A stretch of 64,000 bases of DNA from JBBDIP01 sp050260675 (GTDB lineage Bacteria; Bacillota; Sulfobacillia; Fermentithermobacillales; Fermentithermobacillaceae), in NCBI GenBank assembly GCA_050260675.1, contig JBLNCN010000005.1, positions 992,001-1,056,000 of the forward strand. Reading direction: 5' to 3'. A program made the position numbers and the translations under genes. Shown one piece after another: positions 49,279 to 57,409 of this stretch (within the stretch, counting starts at the first letter, position 1; each line of letters begins with the position of its first letter). The notes below the pieces were generated by a model. It searched no databases, was not told the origin of the DNA, and worked only from the letters and a program-made list of their open reading frames with translations.

Positions 49279-50511
49279 CTACCTGGCGATCTCCCTGACC
49301 GACTCGACCATCCGCTCGACTTCTTCCCTGGTGTTGTAGGGAGCAAGACCGGCGCGGACGAACGAACCGGAATCCCTGATGCCGAGAACCATGGCCAAAG
49401 TGGTGGCGTAGAAGTCTCCGCTCGCGATGTAGACACCCTTCTTCAGCGCGTTGAGGCAGACCTCGCGGGGCGTCTTTCCGGCGACCCTGAAGGCAATGGT
49501 GGGGGTCTTTCTCACGTCGTCGGCGGCAGCATACACCTTGACGCCCGGGATGGAGCGGAGTTCCTTTCTTGCCCAATTGGCCAGGGGATCTTCGTAGGCC
49601 TCGATGGTCTCCATGGCTGAACGGATCTGCTCCCTGCGCGTCTTGCCGTGACCTAGGCTGGCGATGAACTTGACCGCGCCCTCGGTGCCGGCGATACCCT
49701 CATGGTTCAACGTACCGGTCTCTATCTTGTCGGGACGCTCTACGAGCTGGGGCATCACCTTGTAGGTCTCGAGCCTGTCAAAGAGGTCTCGCTTAATGGA
49801 CGCGCAGCCCATATGAGGACCGAAGAACTTGTAGGGCGAGCAGAGCAGGATGTCGGCTCCAAGGTCGTCTCTGTCGATAAACATGTGGGGGGTCGCGTGG
49901 ACGGCGTCCACCGCCACCGTGGCTCCCACAGAGTGAGCCACCTTTGAGATGTACTTCACGTCGTTAATGGTTCCTACTGCGTTAGAGGCCAAGCCTACGG
50001 CAACAAGCTTGGTCCTTGGGCTCAAGACCTTATCAAGGTCGTCCAGCACCAGCGTGAGCCGCTCGGTGTCGACTCGTATCCAGTGGACCTTCACGCCTTT
50101 GTCCTCGGCGGCAGTCGTCCAGGGATCAACGTTGGCGCGGTGATCCAGTTCGGTCACGACAATCTCATCGCCCTCGCGCCAGTCCCTGGACAACGCGCGA
50201 GCGATGGCGAAGTTCAGAGTAGTCATATTCGCGCCGAAAGCGACCTCGTCGCCTGTTCCTCCGACCAGATCGGCGATGGCTTCCCTGCCTCTTATGAGGA
50301 GCGCGTCGGTCTCACGACCGGTGCCAAAGACACCGTGAACGTTTGCCGAACCCTTAAGGAGGTAGTCGGCCATAGCCTGTATCGCGATATCCGCAGCCTG
50401 GGATCCTCCGGGGCCATCCAAGAAAGCCACCGGCATACCATTCTCTGTCCTGCTAAGAGCCGGAAACCGTCTCCTCACTGCCTGGACGTCATACGATGCT
50501 TGGCTGGTCAT
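49279..50511 (-). CDS. Class V aminotransferase, cysteine desulfurase-like (VC1184 type)
   Basis: 410 residues. PLP-binding residues: D202 (VAVDAVH) and Schiff-base K228 in LLCSPYKFFGPHMG; substrate loop GTLNHEGIAGTEG. LDGPGGSQAADIAIQAM near the start and ASGDFYATTLAM near the end match the cysteine-desulfurase-like VC1184 subgroup (TIGR01976, from memory). It lacks the mobile-loop Cys of IscS/SufS, since the matching region reads FYATTLAMVLG; thus it may be a lyase or transaminase rather than a sulfur donor. Coupled to the PHP gene that follows. Confidence 0.9.
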   Translation of the reverse strand: MTSQASYDVQAVRRRFPALSRTENGMPVAFLDGPGGSQAADIAIQAMADYLLKGSANVHGVFGTGRETDALLIRGREAIADLVGGTGDEVAFGANMTTLNFAIARALSRDWREGDEIVVTELDHRANVDPWTTAAEDKGVKVHWIRVDTERLTLVLDDLDKVLSPRTKLVAVGLASNAVGTINDVKYISKVAHSVGATVAVDAVHATPHMFIDRDDLGADILLCSPYKFFGPHMGCASIKRDLFDRLETYKVMPQLVERPDKIETGTLNHEGIAGTEGAVKFIASLGHGKTRREQIRSAMETIEAYEDPLANWARKELRSIPGVKVYAAADDVRKTPTIAFRVAGKTPREVCLNALKKGVYIASGDFYATTLAMVLGIRDSGSFVRAGLAPYNTREEVERMVESVREIAR

Positions 50512-50627
50512 CCGCTATCGCCCTCTCCCGCTTAGGCTGTTGGTTCGACAGCTATTCAGGAGGACGAGTGAAAATCCCTGCAGGATGCATAATCATCGAC
50601 CTTTGGGGGAGTCCTCTTTCCAAGTCC

Positions 50628-50945
50628 TTAGTCCTCTCTGTGATGCAATCCGACGACCTTTGTGATGGGCATGGTGAAGATGATCCCCGTCCCGGGTTCC
50701 CGTAGCCTGCCCGCTTCGCAGAGAGCGTCTATTATGGGCTGGGATTTCTCGCGCTCCGACAGAATGAGGATGGCTTCCTTGCTTGCCTCGATGTTCAGGT
50801 TGAACAGCTTCTTTGCTTCGGCATAACTGGTGCCCCTCGCGTAGAAGATGGTCGCTCCGGTTGCGCCGGCCTTCTTAGCGATATCAACCAGCTTGTCTGC
50901 CTTACCCCGTTCAACAATGGCAATGATCGCTTCAACGTCAAACAC
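50628..50945 (-). CDS. P-II-like regulatory protein
   Basis: 105 residues with the P-II ferredoxin-like fold: VEAIIAIVERGKADKLVDIA, GATGATIFYARGT (a short T-loop region) and a C-terminal strand GTGIIFTMPITKVVGL. The T-loop Tyr of GlnB is not conserved as such. GTG start with AGGGGGTG upstream. It begins 13 bases after the DUF1538 gene and the pairing is known in other Firmicutes, where P-II-like proteins probably gate the membrane partner by binding nucleotide. Confidence 0.88.
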   Translation of the reverse strand: MFDVEAIIAIVERGKADKLVDIAKKAGATGATIFYARGTSYAEAKKLFNLNIEASKEAILILSEREKSQPIIDALCEAGRLREPGTGIIFTMPITKVVGLHHRED

Positions 50946-50958
50946 AGCATTCCACCCC

Positions 50959-51660
50959 CTAGACCTTCAATATGATTCCGAGTGCGAGGACGGTAATAAT
51001 AGGTCCCAGCGACGCAAGACCAATGACTCCAAAGCCGTGGATGAGAGGGTCAACTTCACCCACAACTGTGGCCAACCCAACCGCCATGGCCATGTTGAGC
51101 GGGACGGTGACCGGTCCCGTCGTGACCCCGCCCGAATCAAAGGCAATCCCGATGATCCTCTCCGGCGCAAAGTACGCCAGAATAGCGCTGACGATGGAGA
51201 GAGGGATAAGCAGGTGTGCCGGCGGGATCTTGTAGAGGATTTTGTACGTCCCGAGCCCCATGCCAATGGCTACTCCCAAAGCAACTGTATAGACAAGCAA
51301 CCTATTCGGGACCGCGCCAACGGAGATCTCCTCGACTTCCATGGCCAGAGAGGACAGCGCCGGTTCCGCCAGGGTTGCCGTGAATCCTAGTACTGCCGAG
51401 AACGCAATAATCAAGCCTGGGTTCTTTAGGTGCGGGAGATTCATGCCAATGGAGTTGCCCAGCGGCAGAAGGCCGATGCGGAGACCCTGCACGAACAGGA
51501 AAAGTCCAACGGAACTAAACAGGAGTCCAATGGCAAGGGACCTTACATCATCTATTGGAGACTTCAGCACAAACACTTTGAACACGATAAGGAACGCCGA
51601 GATCGGAACGATGTCTCTGGCTGAGATCCAAAAACTCTTGAGTATATCCAGTACGGCCAC
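50959..51660 (-). CDS. DUF1538 membrane protein
   Basis: 233 residues, about seven helices. The DUF1538 signature regions GFTATLAEPALSSLA and APERIIGIAFDSGGVTTGPVTVPL are clear. Family members are probable transporters of unknown substrate. Usually two DUF1538 units occur, fused or in adjacent genes; only one copy is visible here. GTG 51660 has GGAGGG seven bases upstream. In operon with the P-II-like gene that follows. Confidence 0.92.
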   Translation of the reverse strand: MAVLDILKSFWISARDIVPISAFLIVFKVFVLKSPIDDVRSLAIGLLFSSVGLFLFVQGLRIGLLPLGNSIGMNLPHLKNPGLIIAFSAVLGFTATLAEPALSSLAMEVEEISVGAVPNRLLVYTVALGVAIGMGLGTYKILYKIPPAHLLIPLSIVSAILAYFAPERIIGIAFDSGGVTTGPVTVPLNMAMAVGLATVVGEVDPLIHGFGVIGLASLGPIITVLALGIILKV

Positions 51661-51802
51661 TAGGCATCCCTCCACTCCCAACCATAACTTACATACAGTG
51701 CAAGTTCAACCTTTCAGGCCGTACAGCATAGAGCTCGGATTGTGGTAGTGTATTGAGTTAAGGGCCACCGCAAGTCAACACGGGCTGACAAAGGAGTCCA
51801 TC

Positions 51803-52729
51803 GTGCCAAACATACCCGATATTGATAGAACCACCGCTGCCAGGGCCGTGTTGGCGCCGCTCTTTTGGTCACTGGTCTTCCCCTTGTCCAAGGTGATTCT
51901 GCGGGACGTGACCCCACTCAGCCTTGTGGCTCTCCGCTACATGATGGGAGCAGCCTTCCTCACTGCCGTAGCCGTCGCCACCGGCAACCGTGGCGAACTG
52001 AAGCGGCTATTCGCCAAAGACTGGTGGAGGATGCTGATCATCGGATTTGCCGCAGTGTCAGCCAACGCCAGCCAGGTAATCGGGTTGAACTACACCTCGA
52101 CTGCCGAGGGCTCCATCATCGCAGCCACAACGCCGGTGTACTCGGCCATCCTGGCCTCCGTTCTCCTACGGGAGCGGATCGGGACTTACCAGATAGCGGG
52201 GCTGCTGCTCGCCTTGGGAGGAGTGTCGGGCATCGCATTAGCCGGCGGAGGCGGAGCATCGGGGGGAATCGGCGGGTTCACTGGCACGGCGCTCATGCTA
52301 TTCGGAGCCGTCGCCTACGCAGTCTATACCGTCCTAGGGAAGAAGTGGAATGCTACAGGAGTACCGGCACTGGCCGTGGGCACGTGGCTTGGGGTCATCC
52401 CCTTTGTCATGTTGGCCGCGTTCACCGAGCCGTTCGTCGGGTCGCTAACCTCCGCCGACCTTGCTTCATGGGCCAGTCTCATCGCCCTCGGGATACTGCC
52501 GACAGGACTCGCCGTCATCTGGTACTTCGGGTTGGTATCTAATCTTGGCGCCGCCCGCGCCTCGGCACTGCTCTACCTCGTGCCGGTCTTCGGCGTCGTG
52601 GAATCTAGAGTGCTGCTGGGGGAACACATCAGCCCCGGCCTCCTACTGGGCGGAGCCGCGTCCCTGGTAGGAGTAGCCCTCGCGCAGCGTCAGCGTGGGA
52701 CCTCCAAAACCATCTCGACAAACGGGTAG
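51803..52729 (+). CDS. EamA/DMT family transporter
   Basis: 308 residues, ten helices in two EamA repeats: FWSLVFPLSKVILRDVTPLS in the first and LFGAVAYAVYTVLGKKW in the second; LNYTSTAEGSIIAATTPVYS is the typical helix-4 region. Probably exports amino acids or metabolites. GTG start with AAAGGAG six bases upstream. Its last 40 bases overlap the convergent methyltransferase gene. Confidence 0.92.
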   Translation: MPNIPDIDRTTAARAVLAPLFWSLVFPLSKVILRDVTPLSLVALRYMMGAAFLTAVAVATGNRGELKRLFAKDWWRMLIIGFAAVSANASQVIGLNYTSTAEGSIIAATTPVYSAILASVLLRERIGTYQIAGLLLALGGVSGIALAGGGGASGGIGGFTGTALMLFGAVAYAVYTVLGKKWNATGVPALAVGTWLGVIPFVMLAAFTEPFVGSLTSADLASWASLIALGILPTGLAVIWYFGLVSNLGAARASALLYLVPVFGVVESRVLLGEHISPGLLLGGAASLVGVALAQRQRGTSKTISTNG

Positions 52730-54141
52730 TCCCCGCCGTTTGTCCTTTGGACATACCTGGCTTCCTCGCGAAAACCGACTCTTTTGTAAACGGCAATGGC
52801 CCGCGCGTTGAACTCAGCTACCTTGAGTGTGACGCGTGAGGCACCCGTCTTTCCGAGGATAAACTCGATCCCTGCATGAACGAACGACTCGCCGACACCC
52901 TTCCCGGTAAGATCGGGTCGTAGGCCCAAGCTAATTTGAACATCCTGAGCGCAAACCTCGTAACCAAAGTGACCTACCAGCGATCCCTGTTTGTCGAGAG
53001 CAGCGAAAGTCGTCGACCACGATCTTGGGTCCATGAATTCACGCCGATCTTCTTCGTCGCTGTCAAGATCATAGAAAGCATAGACTCCAGGATAGCGCCA
53101 CCGGGAAACCTCTTCAGCATACTCCTGGGTCATCGGCACAAAGCGAAAGACGACATTGGCCCGGGAGATCCGTCCCGATCCATGCCTGGTCTTGGTCGCG
53201 GTTGACCTTCCGCCATACCCTAGCGGCGCGGTCAGGGGCACGTGACCGAACTCAGCAATGAGCTGCTCGGGACGAATCGCCAGCGGCTCTTCCAGACGGG
53301 CGTAAGCGTACTCTGCGTACTTCTCGACTACCTCGTAGCCCACCGCGTTCCTACCCAGCGCATAGGCCACCTTGGCGGTCTGGCCTGAACCAAGAAACGG
53401 GTCAAGCACTGTATCGCCCGGGTAGGAGTACAGCTGCACTAACCTGTACGGGATCTCCTCGGGAAACGGGCACGGGTGCTCCAGCGTCCCTGGGGGCACC
53501 GGCGCGATGTGCCACACATTGTTTGCGATCTCCTTAGTGAACAGGGCCCCGACCTGGACCTTTGCAGCATCCCGGCTCTCGGCTGAGACCGAGCGGAATA
53601 TGGGGTCGCCCGGCTTTCGGAAGACCATGATGTACTCGGTCATGATGTTCGGATGGTAGTAACCGGGATATGGACGCTGGATAAAGACGCCCGCCCTCTT
53701 CACGCCGCCCGTCGACTTGTGCCAGACGATGTCCTGGTGAAAAGCCCACCCTACGGCCGGGAGCCTCGACGCCAAGTCAAAAGGCACCGGGTAGGAGACG
53801 CCGTCAAGCAGCACCGTTCCAACCACGACTGCGAGGTACCCGCCCGGGCGAGTCTTGCGAAGGACCTCGGCGAATATGCCGCTGAGCCAGCAGAGGTACG
53901 AGTTGTAGTTGTCGAACCCCGCGGCGTATTGACGGGTACGGTAGGCTTCTTCCGGATTGCCTGCGTGGCGGTCGTAGTCGATGGCGTTCCAATAGGGCGG
54001 CGAAGTGACGGTCAGAGTGACGCTTCCGTCGGCAATCTCATCCATACTCTCGCTGCTCCGCACAAAGACCCGGGCGAAAGCCGGCGGTGGTCCGAGCCTC
54101 TCGCGCGCCAAGATCCTGGCCGACCCACGCTCACCGCTCAT
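52690..54141 (-). CDS. DNA methyltransferase fused to a GNAT acetyltransferase
   Basis: 483 residues in one uninterrupted frame. The N-terminal 290 are a beta-class DNA methyltransferase (N4-cytosine or N6-adenine): motif IV TSPPYWN (46-52) precedes motif I VLDPFLGSGQTAKVA (244-258) and GYEV. After a basic linker (TATKTRHGSGRIS, 313-325) comes a GNAT domain (331-483) with YPGVYAFYDL, GHFGYEV, the acetyl-CoA loop RPDLTGKGVG (407-416) and FNARAIAVYKRVGF. Both halves look active. No restriction endonuclease gene is adjacent, so it may be an orphan modifier. The fusion is unusual and deserves checking. Confidence 0.85.
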   Translation of the reverse strand: MSGERGSARILARERLGPPPAFARVFVRSSESMDEIADGSVTLTVTSPPYWNAIDYDRHAGNPEEAYRTRQYAAGFDNYNSYLCWLSGIFAEVLRKTRPGGYLAVVVGTVLLDGVSYPVPFDLASRLPAVGWAFHQDIVWHKSTGGVKRAGVFIQRPYPGYYHPNIMTEYIMVFRKPGDPIFRSVSAESRDAAKVQVGALFTKEIANNVWHIAPVPPGTLEHPCPFPEEIPYRLVQLYSYPGDTVLDPFLGSGQTAKVAYALGRNAVGYEVVEKYAEYAYARLEEPLAIRPEQLIAEFGHVPLTAPLGYGGRSTATKTRHGSGRISRANVVFRFVPMTQEYAEEVSRWRYPGVYAFYDLDSDEEDRREFMDPRSWSTTFAALDKQGSLVGHFGYEVCAQDVQISLGLRPDLTGKGVGESFVHAGIEFILGKTGASRVTLKVAEFNARAIAVYKRVGFREEARYVQRTNGGDYPFVEMVLEVPR

Positions 54142-54314
54142 AGCGTCTTGACCGGCGTTTTAGCCTTGATCAGCGTTTCACCGTTTTGAAGCCGTGATTC
54201 CACTCCTGGTCCTCCTTGTCGCCAAAGACATGTCCTGGATTCATCCACGGGAGCCGATAGTCCTTCATACGCGCCGACCCCGATGCAGGTATACTGGTGA
54301 GGAGGTGCGGCAAG

Positions 54315-54758
54315 GTGAACATGCTGTCGGTACTCAAGCCAATCGCGGGAAGAATGCCGCTATACGTGCGGCTCATGTACATGATCCTCGCGGACCCGTC
54401 AGTCCGCAAGCGACACAAGGCCTTGCTTAGCGCAGGCCTGCTGTACGCGGTTTCTCCCGTTGACCTGGTACCGGGAGTAATCCCCGTGGTTGGCCAAGTG
54501 GACGACATCATGGTCGCTTTGTCGACGCTCCTGAGGGTCCTGAAGCGATTGCCGTCCGACCGCAGGACGGAACTGCTGTCCTCTGCGGGCCTTCGCCTCG
54601 AAACCCTGGAATCTGACCTCGAGGCTGCCCGCTCCATGGCTCTGTTTCTGGCAACCAGGCCAATTGCCTACGCCAGAGACGCGGCGAGGTGGACAGGAAA
54701 AGCGGCGGGCAACCTGCTGAGGGGGCTCGGGAAGCTCGGCAGGCTCAGGAATAAGTGA
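54315..54758 (+). CDS. DUF1232 domain protein
   Basis: 147 residues. DUF1232 is recognised by AGLLYAVSPVDLVPGVIPVVG followed by QVDDIMVALSTLLRVLK, a hydrophobic hairpin. A helical C-terminal half ends in a basic tail (GKLGRLRNK). Function unknown; members associate with membranes. GTG 54315 is chosen with GGAGG upstream; ATG two codons later is possible. Confidence 0.88.
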   Translation: MNMLSVLKPIAGRMPLYVRLMYMILADPSVRKRHKALLSAGLLYAVSPVDLVPGVIPVVGQVDDIMVALSTLLRVLKRLPSDRRTELLSSAGLRLETLESDLEAARSMALFLATRPIAYARDAARWTGKAAGNLLRGLGKLGRLRNK

Positions 54759-54771
54759 TAGAGTAGCAGGA

Positions 54772-54960
54772 GTGGGACCATGGAGTACCTGGGGTGGTAC
54801 ATTGCTCGAACTCTTGAGGAACGAATCCAGCAAGGCACAGCCCCTCCTGTCCTCCGCGCTCGTGTGGGTATTGGGACAGGCGTTCCCGCAGTTTCGTCGC
54901 AAAGGGCTTGGCAGGGCAGCCGCGGCAGCGTTACCAGGCGCGCAGGAGCAATTAGACTAG
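54772..54960 (+). CDS. Doubtful small ORF between DUF1232 and nhaC
   Basis: A 62-residue frame (starting GPWSTWGGTLLELLRNES, ending PGAQEQLD) fits exactly between the neighbours and has host-like codon use. Its ribosome binding site is poor. A second frame starting at ATG 54780 has a better site (AGGAG, seven bases) but runs 265 bases into nhaC. A frameshift between the two could reconcile them. No family is recognised. Confidence 0.3.
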   Translation: MGPWSTWGGTLLELLRNESSKAQPLLSSALVWVLGQAFPQFRRKGLGRAAAAALPGAQEQLD

Positions 54961-54978
54961 AGGTGACCCGCGGCAACC

Positions 54979-56406
54979 ATGGTGGGCAGAACTGCCGACA
55001 GGAACACAGTTTCATTGTCATACATATCCGCGTTGGGGCTCATGGGTTCGTTGGTTGTGACAGTTACCCTGCACAAACCTCCGTTCTGGGCAATGGCTGC
55101 GGGAACCGTCATCGCCGGCATTTGCGCTGTAGGCCGGCTGCGCACCCGTCTCTCTGCCACGAGCCCGATCCTGGAAGTCGCAGGCTATGCATACAAAGGA
55201 CTCTCACGGATCCTGAACGTCGTCATCCTGATTTCCCTCATTAACGCGATGACCGCGGTTTGGTTCTCGTCCGGGACTATTCAGGGGTTAGTGTACTACG
55301 GGCTCTCAGTCGTGAACCCACGGTACGTGGCTCTGGCGGGTCTCGCCCTGTCCACGCTGCTCTGCACACTGATCGGTAGTTCAGTCGGTACCACCGCAAC
55401 TGTGGGAGTCGCCATAGTGGGAATAGCCAGGGCATTTGGGATGCCCGCGGCTCCAGTCGCGGGCGCGGTCATGTCTGGCGCCCTGTTCGGCGACCGCATC
55501 TCGCTCCTCTCCCCCATCTATCACCTTTCGGTGGACATGACGGGCTCCGATCCGCAGAAAGCATCGCGCCGCATTTTTGCTACCGGGTGGGTTGGCCTCG
55601 CGGCTTCGGCCGTGGCGGCGACCATTTCCGGTCTAGCAATGGACCCGGGCCAGGTACAAGCAGGCATCGCGTGGAGCGCAGCGTTTCTAGCCGGCCTCAA
55701 AGACACCGCCCGCATAAGCGCATTGGTCCTGCTCCCCACTGCCCTGGTCGTGGCGTTGGCGGTCCGCAAAGTGCCGGTCCGCATGTGCATGGCTGTTGGC
55801 TTGATAGTTGGAGTCATCCTAGCTATCTTTTACCAGCACGATACGGCTATCGGGGTCCTCAGGAGCGTCCTTTTCGGGTACTCGGCGAAAGGCGGTAACC
55901 CCCAGGTCAGCAGCCTCCTACATAGCGGCGGCCTGCTTGGCGCCATCAACATGCTCCTACTTCTGCTGTTCGCCGGCATGTACACTGGCGTGATGGAGAA
56001 GTCCGGGATGATGGATGACGTCTCCCACGGCCTGGTCTCCCGCCTGGAGACGAAGAGATCGTTCCTCATAGGCGCCATGGGTGTCAGCGTCTTCTCAGCC
56101 GCCTTGGCCTCCAACCAGGCAATGAGCGTTATCATCCCAGCAAGGGCCATGGAAAGGAAGCGTGAGGAACTGGACGTACCCCGGGAGGAGTTTGCCGGGT
56201 CGTTGTCGGATTCTGGAGTGGTGGCAGCGGGCCTCATCCCGTGGAACGTCATGGCGGTCATGTGCTCCGGATCGCTGCAGGTGCCGCCGCTCGCATACGC
56301 ACCTCACACGATATTCGCGTATGCCGTGCCACTGGCGATGCTCTGGCGCGTGAGAAACAACCTAACCACCATCAATCCAAAGGAGAAAACGCAAGAGGCG
56401 AGATAG
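54979..56406 (+). CDS. nhaC: NhaC family Na+/H+ antiporter
   Basis: 475 residues, about twelve helices. GTTATVGVAIVGIARAFGMP and SGALFGDRISLLSPIYHLSV match the NhaC core, and SLSDSGVVAAGLIPWN the second half. In this family exchange of Na+ for H+ or of organic acids (malate/lactate, MleN-like) is known. ATG start with a weak site; GAGGTGA lies 12 bases upstream. The stop is directly followed by the asparaginase ATG, so the two are co-expressed. Uptake of an amino acid or export of its product is a reasonable guess. Confidence 0.9.
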   Translation: MVGRTADRNTVSLSYISALGLMGSLVVTVTLHKPPFWAMAAGTVIAGICAVGRLRTRLSATSPILEVAGYAYKGLSRILNVVILISLINAMTAVWFSSGTIQGLVYYGLSVVNPRYVALAGLALSTLLCTLIGSSVGTTATVGVAIVGIARAFGMPAAPVAGAVMSGALFGDRISLLSPIYHLSVDMTGSDPQKASRRIFATGWVGLAASAVAATISGLAMDPGQVQAGIAWSAAFLAGLKDTARISALVLLPTALVVALAVRKVPVRMCMAVGLIVGVILAIFYQHDTAIGVLRSVLFGYSAKGGNPQVSSLLHSGGLLGAINMLLLLLFAGMYTGVMEKSGMMDDVSHGLVSRLETKRSFLIGAMGVSVFSAALASNQAMSVIIPARAMERKREELDVPREEFAGSLSDSGVVAAGLIPWNVMAVMCSGSLQVPPLAYAPHTIFAYAVPLAMLWRVRNNLTTINPKEKTQEAR

Positions 56407-57369
56407 ATGACCACTACACCACATAGACCAAAGCTCGTCATCCTCACCACAGGAGGCACCATAGCCTCACGCAGGCAGGGACCAATGGCTTCAGGTTCAG
56501 AAGTCGCGGGAGAACTCGAGAAACACTTTCCTGACGCTGAGGTGGCCATCAAAGAGGTCTTCCGCATCGATTCCAGCAAGATGACCACTGACATGATGTG
56601 GGAGATTGGTGTCCAGGTAGAAAGTTCGTTCAGAGAAGGGGCAGCTGGCGTCGTCGTCACCCACGGCACCGATACCCTGGAAGAAACCGCGTACTTCCTT
56701 GACCTCATGAGCGCCTTCTTCGGGCCGGTTGCCATCACAGGCGCGATGCGGGGGTTTGATTCGGTGGCGCCGGAAGGGCTGGCCAATCTCGTGGAATCGT
56801 GCAAAGTGGCGCTGGAGCCGGCTTCGAAGGATTACGGAGTCCTGGTCGTCTTCAACGACAAGATCCACCTCGCTCGAGAGGCCACCAAGACGCACTCGTG
56901 GACACTGGATACCTTCGTTTCGCCAGAGACCGGTCCCGTTGGACTGGTTGGCGCGACGTCGCAGCAAAGGGTCAGGTACTTGGTGCGACCGCAGGAGAGG
57001 GTCCACTCGGAGTACAGGGGCTTCGCCGGTCCCGTCGATCTAGTAAAGACTGCGGTGGACTCAGGAGACCGGCTGATAAGAGCCGCCCTGGCAACCGGGA
57101 CAAAAGGCATCGTCGTGGAGACCCTGGGATTCGGCCACTTGCCGCCGGGAGCCGCAACCGCCTTGAAGGACGCGGTCTCGCAGGGGATCCCCGTGGTCGT
57201 GACCACGCGTTGCCTTTCCGGAGGCGCCCCCAATCCAGGAAACTTGAATGACAGCGGGTTCATCACCACGGACCTCTCCGGGGCCAAAGCACGAGTGAAA
57301 CTAATGCTGGCCCTTTCCGTGAGCAATGAACCCGCAGAATTGGCGCGCCTATTCAGCCAGAACCCCTAG
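56407..57369 (+). CDS. ansA: L-asparaginase
   Basis: 320 residues, hydrolysing L-asparagine (often also glutamine) to aspartate and ammonia. Both catalytic threonine motifs are intact: TTGGTIAS (14-21) and THGTDTLEETAYF (85-97), the latter with the Lys/Asp partners further on (AITGAMR). There is no signal peptide, so it is cytoplasmic. It starts on the base after the nhaC stop; the NhaC-asparaginase pairing suggests the antiporter moves aspartate, asparagine or a counter-ion (inference). Confidence 0.95.
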   Translation: MTTTPHRPKLVILTTGGTIASRRQGPMASGSEVAGELEKHFPDAEVAIKEVFRIDSSKMTTDMMWEIGVQVESSFREGAAGVVVTHGTDTLEETAYFLDLMSAFFGPVAITGAMRGFDSVAPEGLANLVESCKVALEPASKDYGVLVVFNDKIHLAREATKTHSWTLDTFVSPETGPVGLVGATSQQRVRYLVRPQERVHSEYRGFAGPVDLVKTAVDSGDRLIRAALATGTKGIVVETLGFGHLPPGAATALKDAVSQGIPVVVTTRCLSGGAPNPGNLNDSGFITTDLSGAKARVKLMLALSVSNEPAELARLFSQNP

Positions 57370-57409
57370 CGCTGGAGCCGTCTCGGGCGCTCTTGGCAAG
57401 CGTCGTAAA

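Noticed and set aside
49279..50511. True cysteine desulfurase (SufS/IscS) call
   Set aside because: The mobile-loop cysteine expected near the C-terminal third is not seen; only the fold and Schiff-base lysine are shared.
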